Of a stretch of 42,644 nt of DNA, positions 32,471 through 41,600 are shown in pieces; position 1 is the stretch's first letter; the number at the start of each line of letters is the position of its first letter. Source of the stretch: an uncultured Flavobacteriales bacterium (GTDB lineage: Bacteria; Bacteroidota; Bacteroidia; Palsa-965); assembly GCA_937974275.1 (NCBI GenBank), contig CALJIF010000045.1, positions 1 through 42,644 of the forward strand, read 5' to 3'. A program made the translations under genes and the position numbers. The notes under the pieces were generated by a model that was given only the letters and a program-made list of their open reading frames with translations, was not told where the DNA came from and ran no database searches.

Positions 32471-33478
32471 ATGAGCAAAGTCAAAACACTCGGACAGTTT
32501 ATTATCGAAAAGCAAACCGATTTTCCTTACGCCAAGGGCGAATTGTCGCGTTTATTGCGGGATATCGGTATTGCCGCGAAAATCGTACATCGCGAAGTAA
32601 ATAAAGCGGGCTTGGCAGATATTTTGGGTGATGCGGGTGAAACGAACGTTCAGGGTGAGAGTGTGAAAAAACTCGATGTGTTTGCTAATGAACAATTCAT
32701 CGCTGCACTCAGCGTCGGTGGCGAATGTTGCGCTATTGCATCGGAAGAAAATGAAGACATTATTCCGATTGATACGCCTCAGTCCAAGAATGCGAAATAT
32801 GTAGTGGCCATGGATCCGTTGGATGGTTCATCCAATATTGATGTGAACGTTTCTGTTGGAACCATATTTTCAATTTATCGTCGCGTTAGTTTAAGTGGTC
32901 CGGGAACCGTTGAAGACTTTATGCAACGCGGTACAGAGCAAGTAGCTGCAGGTTATATCATCTACGGTTCATCCACCATGTTGGTGTATACTACAGGTAA
33001 AGGTGTTAACGGATTTACTTTAGATCCGTCCATTGGTGAATTCTGTTTGTCGCATCCGAACATGCAAACTGCAAAATCGGGGAAAATTTATTCCATCAAT
33101 GAAGGTAACTATGTGCATTTTCCGGAAGGTGTAAAGAAATACATCAAGTACTGCCAGGAAGAAGATAAAGCCACGAAACGTCCCTATTCTTCTCGTTACA
33201 TCGGTTCTGCAGTAGCGGATATTCATCGCAATTTGATTAACGGCGGCATTTATATTTATCCTACTACAGCGTCCTCTCCAAAAGGCAAGTTGCGTTTGTT
33301 GTACGAATGCAATCCGATAGCGTTGATTATTGAACAAGCCGGAGGTAAAGCTACTGATGGGCGTCACCGAATTTTGGAACAGGAAATTAAATCCCTGCAT
33401 CAACGCACTCCTTTCTTTGCCGGTAGCGCCGATATGGTGGAAATGGCAGGAGATTTTATGAGTAAGTACTCGGGGTAA
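32471..33478 (+). CDS. fbp: Fructose-1,6-bisphosphatase, class I
   Basis: 335 residues from the ATG at 32471; an open frame upstream lacks a better start and runs into the divergent gene. It hydrolyses fructose-1,6-bisphosphate to fructose-6-phosphate in gluconeogenesis. The metal-binding block AMDPLDGSSNIDVN has D115 and D118, SEENED is the acidic block at about 94-99, and the C-terminal substrate region is SSRYIGSAVADIHRNLINGG, followed by YECNPIALIIEQAGGKATDG. Divergent from the propeller gene. The fbp/GNAT/aspartokinase grouping is familiar in flavobacteria by recollection. Confidence 0.95.
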   Translation: MSKVKTLGQFIIEKQTDFPYAKGELSRLLRDIGIAAKIVHREVNKAGLADILGDAGETNVQGESVKKLDVFANEQFIAALSVGGECCAIASEENEDIIPIDTPQSKNAKYVVAMDPLDGSSNIDVNVSVGTIFSIYRRVSLSGPGTVEDFMQRGTEQVAAGYIIYGSSTMLVYTTGKGVNGFTLDPSIGEFCLSHPNMQTAKSGKIYSINEGNYVHFPEGVKKYIKYCQEEDKATKRPYSSRYIGSAVADIHRNLINGGIYIYPTTASSPKGKLRLLYECNPIALIIEQAGGKATDGRHRILEQEIKSLHQRTPFFAGSADMVEMAGDFMSKYSG

Positions 33479-33602
33479 TTGGGCGGGGCATAAAGTTTCA
33501 TGTTTATTGATTTGAAATTCAGATAGTTATAGTTTGTTGGGAATGTCCTGTAACATTTCCTTTACTTCCTCGTCCTATACCAAACAAGCAAACTAAAAGA
33601 GT

Positions 33603-35030
33603 ATGAAATCGTTGAAATTAATCGCCGTAGGATTTGGCCTCATTGCAGGAGCAGTCGCGTACGGACAAGGTTCCGAAATTCGTAACGTGGGCGACTTTAC
33701 CGGAATTATGGCGGCAGGAGAAACTCGGATAGAAGTTAGTCAGGCAGAAGCGTGCTCAGTTGAACTTACCGGGAATACTGATGTATTTAAAGAGGTTGTC
33801 ACTGAAGTGCGTAACGGCGTTTTGGAAATTCGTGTGAACAAACCGCAGGATGCAGGCGCACTTAAAGTGAAAGTGAACGTAAAAAATTTGAACCTAATAC
33901 AGCTTTCGGGAGCTGCGCAGGTAAAAAGCGTTAATCAACTCACTGTAGATACTATCAAGTTAAGCGGTACTGGTGCCTCTCAGTACGATTTGCAATTGAA
34001 AGCTAAACGTATTGATGGAATAATTTCAGGCGCCTCTTCTGTAAAGTTGATAGGGGAGTCGACACAATTATATCTGTTAGCATCCGGAGCATCGAATTAT
34101 AAAGGGTATGGTTTGGTGGCGGATGACGCCCAAGTGATGACTTCCGGAGCTGCTTCCGTAAAGGTAAATGCTGCCAAAAAGCTGGTAGCCACTGCTTCCG
34201 GAGCCTCTGATATCAAATATGTAGGAACCGCTACCGACAAAACAATCAGCGCTACAGGTGCAAGCACAATTGTTGCCAAAGAAGGCGGAGCGAATTCATC
34301 CGATACGACTAGCGTGCGTATAGGCGATAAAACCGTAACTATTGTTGGTGATGACAAAGATGATGATCGTTCCCCACGTGAAAAGAAATCAAACGATGAT
34401 GACTTTGAATTCTGGGGAGGATTGGACTTTGGTGTTAACGGGTTGTTATCTGCTCAAAACAAAGTCGACTTACCAAACGGATTCGATTACCTCGAATTAA
34501 ACTACGCGAAGTCCTATGTGTTCGGATGGAATATGTGGCAGAAGAATATTCATATCGTGAAGAACTACGTGAATTTGGGAACAGGAATCGGTGCTACTTG
34601 GTATCACTACAACTTCCGAAATGCCTACACATTAACGCCTAATGTTCCTTATGCAGTAGCAACGTTCGATTCAACCTACAATTTCTCACGCAATCGATTG
34701 AATGTAGCTTATCTGAATGTGCCGTTGTTCCTGGAGTTTAATACGAACAACAACAATGCGGATCGTTCCTTTCACATTGCAGTAGGTGGTCAGTTCGGAT
34801 ACAATATTTTCAAAAACAAAGTGAAGCAGAAATATGAGTTTGAAGGTGAAACTTACAAGCGCAAGGTAAAAGATGACTTCAACGTGAATCCGTTTAAATA
34901 TGATCTTATTGCGCGTATCGGATACGGGAAGTTCACGATGTTTGGAACGTACTCGTTATCGACACTGTTTGAGTCAGGAAAAGGCCCGGTGGTGTATCCG
35001 TTCACGGCAGGAATTAGTTTGAATTTGTAA
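33603..35030 (+). CDS. DUF2807 (auto-transporter adhesin head-like) fused to an outer-membrane beta-barrel
   Basis: 475 residues with a signal peptide ending AVAYGQ. Residues 25-235 have a DUF2807/GIN-type repeating beta-helix: FTGIMAAGETRIEVSQAE, then recurrent serine-glycine-alanine steps (IQLSGAAQVKSV, IKLSGTGASQYD, IISGASSVKLIG, LLASGASNYKGYG, VMTSGAASVKVNA, VATASGASDIKYV, ISATGASTIVAK). A highly charged linker (about 247-272, DDKDDDRSPREKKSNDDD) leads to a C-terminal part with eight or more amphipathic strands (WNMWQKNIHIVKNYVNLGTG, FHIAVGGQFGYNIFK) ending in a hydrophobic strand YPFTAGISLNL, typical of a barrel. No promoter box recognised; followed by a strong terminator. Confidence 0.8.
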   Translation: MKSLKLIAVGFGLIAGAVAYGQGSEIRNVGDFTGIMAAGETRIEVSQAEACSVELTGNTDVFKEVVTEVRNGVLEIRVNKPQDAGALKVKVNVKNLNLIQLSGAAQVKSVNQLTVDTIKLSGTGASQYDLQLKAKRIDGIISGASSVKLIGESTQLYLLASGASNYKGYGLVADDAQVMTSGAASVKVNAAKKLVATASGASDIKYVGTATDKTISATGASTIVAKEGGANSSDTTSVRIGDKTVTIVGDDKDDDRSPREKKSNDDDFEFWGGLDFGVNGLLSAQNKVDLPNGFDYLELNYAKSYVFGWNMWQKNIHIVKNYVNLGTGIGATWYHYNFRNAYTLTPNVPYAVATFDSTYNFSRNRLNVAYLNVPLFLEFNTNNNNADRSFHIAVGGQFGYNIFKNKVKQKYEFEGETYKRKVKDDFNVNPFKYDLIARIGYGKFTMFGTYSLSTLFESGKGPVVYPFTAGISLNL

Positions 35031-35052
35031 TCTTGAGTTGAGTATTATGCAG

Positions 35053-35082
35053 AGGCTGTCTTCGGACGGCCTTTGTTGTTTT
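35053..35082 (+). terminator. Intrinsic terminator with UUCG tetraloop
   Basis: Eight-base stem AGGCTGTC (35053-35060), TTCG loop, GACGGCCT (35065-35072) with one T-G wobble, followed by TTTGTTGTTTT. It lies about 20 bases after the DUF2807/barrel gene. Confidence 0.85.
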
Positions 35083-35125
35083 ATAAGCTAATTCAGGAGA
35101 TGTGAGAATTTTATTCCTGCTTCAC

Positions 35126-35153
35126 TTGGTTTTACCGTTCTGGGTTATCTTCG
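35126..35153 (+). promoter_or_regulatory. Promoter for the acyl-CoA carboxylase gene
   Basis: TTG (35126-35128), 17 bases, then TATCTTCG (35146-35153), one base off the TAnnTTTG consensus. The ATG at 35178 is 24 bases downstream. Confidence 0.45.
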
Positions 35154-35177
35154 TACCTCAAATTAATAGCGATAGTT

Positions 35178-36719
35178 ATGAGCGATAAGGTTAAAGTTCT
35201 TCAGGATAAGATTGCAGCTGCAATGAAAGGTGGTGGCGATAAACGTATTGAGGCGCAACACAAAAAGGGCAAACTAACTGCTCGCGAGCGATTGCATTTT
35301 TTATTGGATGAAGGAACTTTCGAGGAAATCGGTATGCTGGTTACACATCGCGCCACTGATTTCGGTTTGGATAAAGAAGTGTATTTGGGCGATGGTGTAG
35401 TTACCGGATATGGGCGCATCAACGGAAGATTAGTGTATGTGTTCTCGCAAGATTTCACCGTATTTGGAGGGTCGCTTTCGGAAACGCACGCCGAAAAGAT
35501 TGTTAAGATCATGGATCTCGCCATGAAAAACGGAGCGCCAATAATCGGCTTGAATGATTCTGGTGGTGCGCGTATTCAGGAAGGAGTTGTTTCGTTAGGA
35601 GGCTACGCCGATATTTTTTATCGCAATACGTTAGCGTCCGGAGTTATTCCGCAAATATCTGCCATCATGGGACCATGTGCGGGTGGTGCTGTGTATTCAC
35701 CTGCCATTACGGATTTCATCATGATGGTGGAAAACACCAGTTACATGTTTGTGACCGGTCCGAACGTTGTAAAAACAGTAACGCACGAAGAGGTAACTTC
35801 CGAAGAATTGGGTGGTGCCATGACGCACGCAACGAAATCGGGAGTAACACATTTTACTGCAGCGAATGAAATTGAATGTTTGCAAAATATTCGCGCACTG
35901 GTAAGTTATATGCCACAGAATTGCGAAGAGGATGCGCCTGTAATGCCGTATGAGTCAACAGACGAATTGCGCCCTTCTTTGAATACCATCATTCCTGAAA
36001 ATCCGAATCAGCCTTACGACATTCGCGAAGTAATCGAGCATGTAATTGACGAGAACTCCTTTATGGAAGTTCATAAAAATTTTGCGGATAACATTGTTGT
36101 TGGTTTCGCTCGTCTTGCAGGGCGTAGCATTGGTATTGTAGCCAATCAACCTGCAGTGTTAGCGGGTGTATTGGATATTCATGCATCAACTAAAGCAGCA
36201 CGTTTTGTGCGTTTCTGTGATTCGTTTAATATTCCGTTGTTGGTGTTTGAAGATGTTCCCGGATTCTTACCCGGTACGGATCAGGAGTGGAATGCGATCA
36301 TCACCAACGGCGCTAAATTGCTGTACGCATTTTGTGAAGCAACCGTGCCGCGTATTACTGTCATTACGCGTAAAGCTTATGGCGGTGCGTATGATGTGAT
36401 GAACTCCAAACACATTGGTGCGGATATGAATTTTGCATGGCCAACAGCAGAAATTGCAGTAATGGGAGCAAAAGGTGCTGCAGAGATTATCTTCAAAAAT
36501 GAAATTGCTGCTGCAGAAGATCGCAACGCAAAGTGGAAGGAGAAGGAACTGGAATACACCGAGAAGTTTGCAAATCCTTACCAGGCTGCAGCTCGCGGAT
36601 ATGTGGATGAAGTGATCTTGCCGGAGCAAACACGAAAAAAATTGATTGCCGCATTCGCCATGTTGGAAAACAAAGCAGATGTATTGCCCCGCAAAAAGCA
36701 CGGTAACATTCCATTGTAA
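35178..36719 (+). CDS. pccB: Acyl-CoA carboxylase beta subunit, propionyl-CoA type
   Basis: 513 residues, the normal length of the carboxyltransferase subunit. It transfers CO2 from biotin to an acyl-CoA, giving methylmalonyl-CoA if the substrate is propionyl-CoA. KGKLTARERLHFLLDEGTFEE is the N-terminal block, LNDSGGARIQEGV and GPCAGGAVYSPA form the oxyanion and CoA parts, FEDVPGFLPGTDQE follows, and the substrate-pocket position is D406 in GGAYDVMNSKHIGAD. An aspartate there is known to favour propionyl-CoA, while a large hydrophobic residue favours acetyl-CoA. No biotin carboxylase or biotin carrier gene is adjacent. The symbol follows this substrate inference; methylmalonyl-CoA decarboxylase subunit is an alternative. 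Confidence 0.85.
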   Translation: MSDKVKVLQDKIAAAMKGGGDKRIEAQHKKGKLTARERLHFLLDEGTFEEIGMLVTHRATDFGLDKEVYLGDGVVTGYGRINGRLVYVFSQDFTVFGGSLSETHAEKIVKIMDLAMKNGAPIIGLNDSGGARIQEGVVSLGGYADIFYRNTLASGVIPQISAIMGPCAGGAVYSPAITDFIMMVENTSYMFVTGPNVVKTVTHEEVTSEELGGAMTHATKSGVTHFTAANEIECLQNIRALVSYMPQNCEEDAPVMPYESTDELRPSLNTIIPENPNQPYDIREVIEHVIDENSFMEVHKNFADNIVVGFARLAGRSIGIVANQPAVLAGVLDIHASTKAARFVRFCDSFNIPLLVFEDVPGFLPGTDQEWNAIITNGAKLLYAFCEATVPRITVITRKAYGGAYDVMNSKHIGADMNFAWPTAEIAVMGAKGAAEIIFKNEIAAAEDRNAKWKEKELEYTEKFANPYQAAARGYVDEVILPEQTRKKLIAAFAMLENKADVLPRKKHGNIPL

Positions 36720-36773
36720 TGCGCGGTTAGGATTTTGGAGGTATTGCACCTATATTAGGGCAACCAAAACCTG

Positions 36774-37322
36774 ATGCGTATGAAAAAGTCAATCTTACTA
36801 GTTGCATTTTTTATTGCAACGACAGCAACTTTTGCACAAACCGAAAAAGGATGGCGCTCTGTGGGTGGCTCCGGAAGACTGGGAATGTCATTCGAAAATC
36901 CTGCTTTTAATTTTAGCTTGTCGCCGGAACTGTATTGGTTTGTCGCAGACAATTTTGCACTAGGCACCGATTTCGGATTTGGTTTTAATTCTTCAAAACC
37001 TACCGATAGCACGTCTTTCGGAAGCACGGACTTTTTTGCAACGCTGGGCGCACGATATTACTTCCGAGATACAGAAGTGAAATGGCGACCTTATGCTTTT
37101 CTTAACGGTGGTTACGAATATTATGCAGCAACGTCCAAGATCGGAAGTGTGCGTAATAATTCGAATGGCAGTGGTTTCCGCGGATACGGAGGAGCGGGAT
37201 TGGCTTGGTTCTTCAATCAAAATGCGGCATTTGATTTACGGTTACATGCCATCGATTACACGCGTCAGGATATTTATTTCAATCCTTCATTTACCATTGG
37301 TGTGCACGCGTTCTTCGATTAA
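36774..37322 (+). CDS. Small outer-membrane beta-barrel protein
   Basis: 182 residues (or 180 from the second ATG at 36780, MKKSILLVAFF). The signal peptide ends TATFAQ. The mature part has alternating strands of an OmpA/OmpX-like eight-strand barrel: LGMSFENPAFNFSLSPEL, FALGTDFGFGFN, TLGARYYFRDTEVKWRPYAF, YGGAGLAWFFNQNAAFDLR, and a final FTIGVHAFF strand with the aromatic C terminus that barrel assembly recognises. Function unknown. It begins 54 bases after the carboxylase gene and ends convergently with the next lipoprotein gene, with an eight-base gap. Confidence 0.82.
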   Translation: MRMKKSILLVAFFIATTATFAQTEKGWRSVGGSGRLGMSFENPAFNFSLSPELYWFVADNFALGTDFGFGFNSSKPTDSTSFGSTDFFATLGARYYFRDTEVKWRPYAFLNGGYEYYAATSKIGSVRNNSNGSGFRGYGGAGLAWFFNQNAAFDLRLHAIDYTRQDIYFNPSFTIGVHAFFD

Positions 37323-37329
37323 CGCGAAT

Positions 37330-37345
37330 ATTACAACGTTGTAAT
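37330..37345. repeat. 16-base perfect palindrome at convergent gene ends
   Basis: ATTACAACGTTGTAAT, a perfect palindrome with no loop, spanning the stop codon of the minus-strand lipoprotein gene, 8 bases after the stop of the plus-strand barrel gene. It could be an accident of the ITTL codons; no T tract follows. Confidence 0.4.
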
Positions 37346-37729
37346 TCTGATTTCGCGTTTGATGACAAGTCCTTCGCGATCGTTAACTACGAACACCCAA
37401 CGTTCGGTGCCAACGGTGCTGCGCGTTGTTATGGTGAAGTCGCGTTCGCAACGCTCAAGTTCGCTTTCCGTAGCGTACGAGCGTTCAACTAAATTGGAAA
37501 CATTTGCGCCATCATACGCTACTTCCGAGTACAAAGCGCGAAGGTCGTAATCGGTACGCATGCCTATGAGTCCTACACGTAGTACTGTTCCCGGCGCAAC
37601 AATGGTGTCGGTATAAATGAAGTTGCCTGTTGTTTTAAATTCAGAACGCGGCGGAACTTTTTCCTCTTGTGTGCAGGAAAATAATGTGGTCAGGAGGAAA
37701 ACTAAAAATGCTGCAACAAAACGACTCAT
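37331..37729 (-). CDS. Small lipoprotein of unknown function
   Basis: 132 residues starting MSRFVAAFLVFLLTTLFSC, with the lipidated cysteine at position 19. The mature domain is about 110 residues and looks like a single beta-sandwich (FIYTDTIVAPGTVLRVGLIG and RWVFVVNDREGLVIKREIRI). This resembles the Ig-like lipoprotein pattern common in the phylum, but I cannot name it. The upstream 164 bases are the folded region at 37754-37891, so its expression could be influenced by that structure. Confidence 0.75.
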   Translation of the reverse strand: MSRFVAAFLVFLLTTLFSCTQEEKVPPRSEFKTTGNFIYTDTIVAPGTVLRVGLIGMRTDYDLRALYSEVAYDGANVSNLVERSYATESELERCERDFTITTRSTVGTERWVFVVNDREGLVIKREIRITTL

Positions 37730-37753
37730 TGCACTAATTTACAGATTAGTTTC

Positions 37754-37891
37754 AACCGAGATTACGGAATAGAAATTTTATGCGCTAGTCCGTAGTGCGA
37801 GAGGATTGCGGGATAGCATCTCGGTTAACCCCGATGAAATGTTGTTTCCATCGGCCCATGGGCAACTTATACATTTTTAATGGATAAGTTG
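37754..37891. other. Highly folded intergenic segment, candidate structured RNA
   Basis: Within 138 bases there are three consecutive inverted-repeat structures. The first is AACCGAGAT (37754-37762) with ATCTCGGTT (37818-37826), nine perfect pairs, stacked directly on TACGGA (37763-37768) with TCCGTA (37789-37794). The second is CCGATGAAA (37831-37839) with TTT and CATCGG (37845-37854), nine pairs and one bulge. The third is CAACTTAT (37863-37870) with ATAAGTTG (37884-37891), and CATT/AATG inside. There is no T tract, no tRNA hallmark (no GTTC-type T loop), and no coding potential. The strand is undetermined; reading the minus strand it follows the SRAP gene stop by two bases and precedes the lipoprotein start. 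Confidence 0.45.
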
Positions 37892-37893
37892 GG

Positions 37894-38613
37894 TTAAAAT
37901 AGAGCGCCTTGTATTTCTTCCTGCAAAGGTTGCTGCACTTCCGGTACGTTGGGATTGCCTGATCGACCGTTCACAAGTTTACTCACTTTGTGTGCTTTCA
38001 TCAGATTTTCCGGGAACGGTTGCAGGAAAGGCAGTGTTTCTGATTCCTCCGAAGCGGCTAACCAGTTTCGCTCTTTACCGTGAGGAATAATGAGCGGCAT
38101 ACGCATCTTGACATTGTGGATCGCTGCCATCATCGGATTTGCAGGGACGGTAATAATACTGAAAGTTGGAATGATTTCGCCTGTTGCGGGATTCACCCAT
38201 TCATTCCACAAACCGCCCATCGCAAAAGGCGCTTCATCGTGCAGCTGAATAAAGTAGGGTTGTTTCATTTTTCCGTTCGTCTGCCATTCGTAAAAACCAT
38301 TGACCAACACGCAACATTTTTTTGTTCCGGCACTTCCCCTAAATGCTGGTTTGCTAAAAATGGTTTCACTTCTCGCGTTTAGTGTGTGCGTTCGAAACTC
38401 TGCAGCCTCTTCTTCGGACTTTATCCACGAGGGAATCAATCCCCAGCGAAACAGCTTAATGCTTTGCGGTGCTGTGTTTAAAATTACGGGTAATGCAGGA
38501 TGAACGAATCCTGTTACGGAATAGTATAATGGTGCTTCAGGAGCCTCGAAGGTCGCATCAAATGCGGCTTCCAGTACTTTTTTGTGTTTGTTGGCAGCGA
38601 GATTGTAGCACAT
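37894..38613 (-). CDS. SRAP-domain (YedK/HMCES-like) protein
   Basis: 239 residues. It crosslinks to abasic sites in single-stranded DNA through the N-terminal cysteine, which is C2 here and requires removal of the methionine. The active-site set is present: C2, N79 and R81 in LNARSETI with E83, E109 in NGFYEW, and H166 in AIHNVKMRMPLII. RWGLIPSW at 56-63 is the DNA-binding block. It forms a stable protein-DNA link that shields abasic sites. Divergent from mfd, another repair gene, in a 57-base spacer. A weak -7-like box (TAATTTTA, minus strand, 38617-38624) sits three bases before its ATG. Confidence 0.92.
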   Translation of the reverse strand: MCYNLAANKHKKVLEAAFDATFEAPEAPLYYSVTGFVHPALPVILNTAPQSIKLFRWGLIPSWIKSEEEAAEFRTHTLNARSETIFSKPAFRGSAGTKKCCVLVNGFYEWQTNGKMKQPYFIQLHDEAPFAMGGLWNEWVNPATGEIIPTFSIITVPANPMMAAIHNVKMRMPLIIPHGKERNWLAASEESETLPFLQPFPENLMKAHKVSKLVNGRSGNPNVPEVQQPLQEEIQGALF

Positions 38614-38656
38614 TCTTAAAATTACACGTTTTCACGGAACAACAGCGAAACACGCT

Positions 38657-38664
38657 TACCTTTG
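38657..38664 (+). promoter_or_regulatory. TAnnTTTG -7 element for mfd
   Basis: TACCTTTG with six bases before the ATG at 38671. A TTG inside the element was read as a possible start, but it is part of the promoter. Confidence 0.5.
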
Positions 38665-38670
38665 CACCGC

Positions 38671-41600
38671 ATGACGCTGAGGGCGATTTTGGAGCGGTAT
38701 GAAAACGATGCGCGAATTCACGAAATCAAAAATTCGCTGGGCAGCGCCTTGCCCGAACTCATCCATTTGCGCGGAAGCACGGGTTCACATGCAGCATTCA
38801 TTGGTGCCGCTGCAGTTCATGCAACCCATCAAACACATCTTTTTGTTCTTCCGGATAAAGAAGCTGCAGCGTATTTCCTAAACGATCTGGAAAACTTGTT
38901 GCAGGAAGCAGCGGGAGCGGCACGAAAAAAAACGGTTTTATTTTTTCCGGCTTCATACCGCAAACCTTATCAGGTAGAGGAAACCGACAATGCCAACGTG
39001 TTGTTGCGTGCTGAGGTGTTGGATAAAATTCGCCGTGATGTATGTGATGCTATTGTAACTTATCCTGCCGCACTATCAGAATTTGTTGTTACAAAATCAC
39101 AACTCGAAAAAAACACGTTAACATTAAAACGTGGCGATAAAGTTTCTATCGCATTCATCACTGATCTGTTATACGAATTCGGTTTTGAACGTGTTGACTA
39201 TGTGTATGAAGCAGGGCAATATGCGGTTCGCGGTGGAATCATCGATGTGTTCTCGTTCGCGAATGAACATCCGTTTCGAATTGAATTTTTCGGTGACGAT
39301 GTAGATTCCATACGCACGTTTGATGCGCTTACTCAACTTTCTTTAAAGAATCTCGATTTCCTCACGATCATTCCCAACGTGCAAGGCAAAATCTTACAAG
39401 AAAGCCGGGAAACATTTTTGTCCTACATCACTGGCGTGGAAGGACCTCACGCGCGTCCCGTTATTTGGTCGTATGATGTTGAATTAACCATTGCCCAATT
39501 AGATAAAGATTTTGAAACAGCGGAGCGCATCTACAATGAAGACTTCGCGGATGCTGCTGTACGTCGACTTGCACCGGAACAATTATTTCTGAATGGGGCG
39601 GTTTTTAGTGAGAGCATCAAATCATTTCACATCATCGAATTTGGTCAGCGTCACGGATTGAACGGTGGTAAGACTATTGCTTTCAGTGTTTCGCCTCAAC
39701 CATCGTTCAATAAAAATTTCGATTTGCTGACACAGGATATTGCTTCTAATCAGAGCAACGGTTACGGCAATATCATCTTTACCGATAATCCGAAACAATC
39801 CGAACGACTTCATGCCATTTTTGAAGATATCGGTCGCAAATTGGAGTACACGACCTTGTCCATCTCTTTTCATGAAGGATTTGTCGATCACGATTTGAAA
39901 CTGGCATGTTACACGGATCACCAGATTTTTGAACGATATCATCGTTTCCGTTTGCGTGATGGATTCCAACGCAAGAAGGAAGCGCTGTCGCTGAAAGAAT
40001 TGCGCGGTCTAAATCCGGGAGATTATGTCGTTCACATTGATCATGGTGTGGGCAAGTTTGCGGGACTTCAAAAGATTGATGTTAACGGTAAGCAACAGGA
40101 AGCAATTAAAATAGTGTACCGCGACAACGACGTGTTGTTTGTAAGCATTCATTCTTTACATCGCATTGCAAAATTTTCGGGTAAAGAAGGTGAAGCTCCG
40201 CGTATTGATAAGTTGGGCTCCAACGCTTGGCAAAACTTAAAACAGAAAACGCGCATTCGTGTTCGGGAGTTGGCGTTTGACTTGATCAAGTTGTACGCGG
40301 AACGCAAAGCAAAAATGGGATTCGCCTTTCAACCGGATAACTATCTGCAAACAGAGTTGGAAGCATCGTTCATTTATGAAGATACGCCTGATCAATACAA
40401 GGCTACGCTGGATGTGAAAAAGGACATGGAACGCGAGCGGGTGATGGATCGTTTAGTGTGTGGCGATGTTGGTTTCGGGAAGACAGAAGTTGCAATTCGT
40501 GCGGCGTTTAAATCGGTGTGCAATAGCAAACAAGTAGCGGTTCTGGTGCCAACAACGATTCTTGCGCTGCAGCACTATAAAACGTTTTCGGAGCGACTAA
40601 AGAATTTTCCGGCAAATATTGAATTCATCAATCGCTTTCGCACTGCCAAGGAGAAAAAGGAGATTCTTAAAAAAGTTGAAGAAGGTACAATTGATATTCT
40701 GATCGGCACGCATGCTATCACCGGAAAGGACGTCAAGTTTAAAGATCTCGGATTACTCATCATTGATGAAGAACAAAAGTTCGGTGTTGCGGTAAAGGAC
40801 AAATTGAAAACCATGAAAGTGAATGTGGATACGTTGACCTTAACAGCGACGCCAATTCCACGAACCTTGCAGTTTTCCTTAATGAGTGCGCGTGATTTAA
40901 GCGTAATTAATACGCCGCCTCCGAATCGTTTTCCTGTGCAAACAGAGTTGCACACATTCAGTGAAGAGCTGTTTCGTGATGCGATCATGTTCGAAGTGCA
41001 GCGCGGCGGACAAGTGTTTGTAATTCATAATCGCGTGCAGAATATTCTGGAAATCGCGGGAATGATACAGCGTTTATGTCCTGATGTGCGCGTTGCCGTT
41101 GGACATGGACAAATGGACGGCGGTAAGTTGGAACAAATCATGGTTGACTTTATCGAAGGTCAGTATGATGTTCTCGTGGCAACAACTATTGTTGAATCCG
41201 GTTTGGACATCAGTAATGCGAATACCATCATCATCAACGATGCGCACATGTTTGGTTTGAGCGATTTACACCAAATGCGCGGGCGCGTTGGAAGAAGTAA
41301 TAAGAAAGCATTTTGTTATTTAATTGCTCCGCCTGCATTTATGCTTACGTCCGAAGCACAACGTCGTTTAAAGGCCATCGAAGATTTCTCGGATCTCGGA
41401 AGTGGTTTCCATATTTCATTACGCGACCTGGATATTCGCGGAGCCGGTAATTTGCTGGGTGCAGAACAAAGCGGTTTCATTTCTGATCTCGGTTTTGACA
41501 TGTATCAAAAGATCCTGGATGAGACCATTCAGGAATTAAAAGAAACCGAATTCAAAGATCTGTTTAAAGAAGAAGAAGCAGAACAGAAAGAAGCTCGCGA

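Noticed and set aside
36267..36749. 160-codon open frame on the minus strand
   Set aside because: Antisense to the carboxylase gene; cysteine- and histidine-rich shadow translation.
37754..37826. A tRNA-sized 73-base folded element
   Set aside because: No T-loop GTTC, no anticodon-arm geometry and a nine-base outer stem, so it is not a tRNA.
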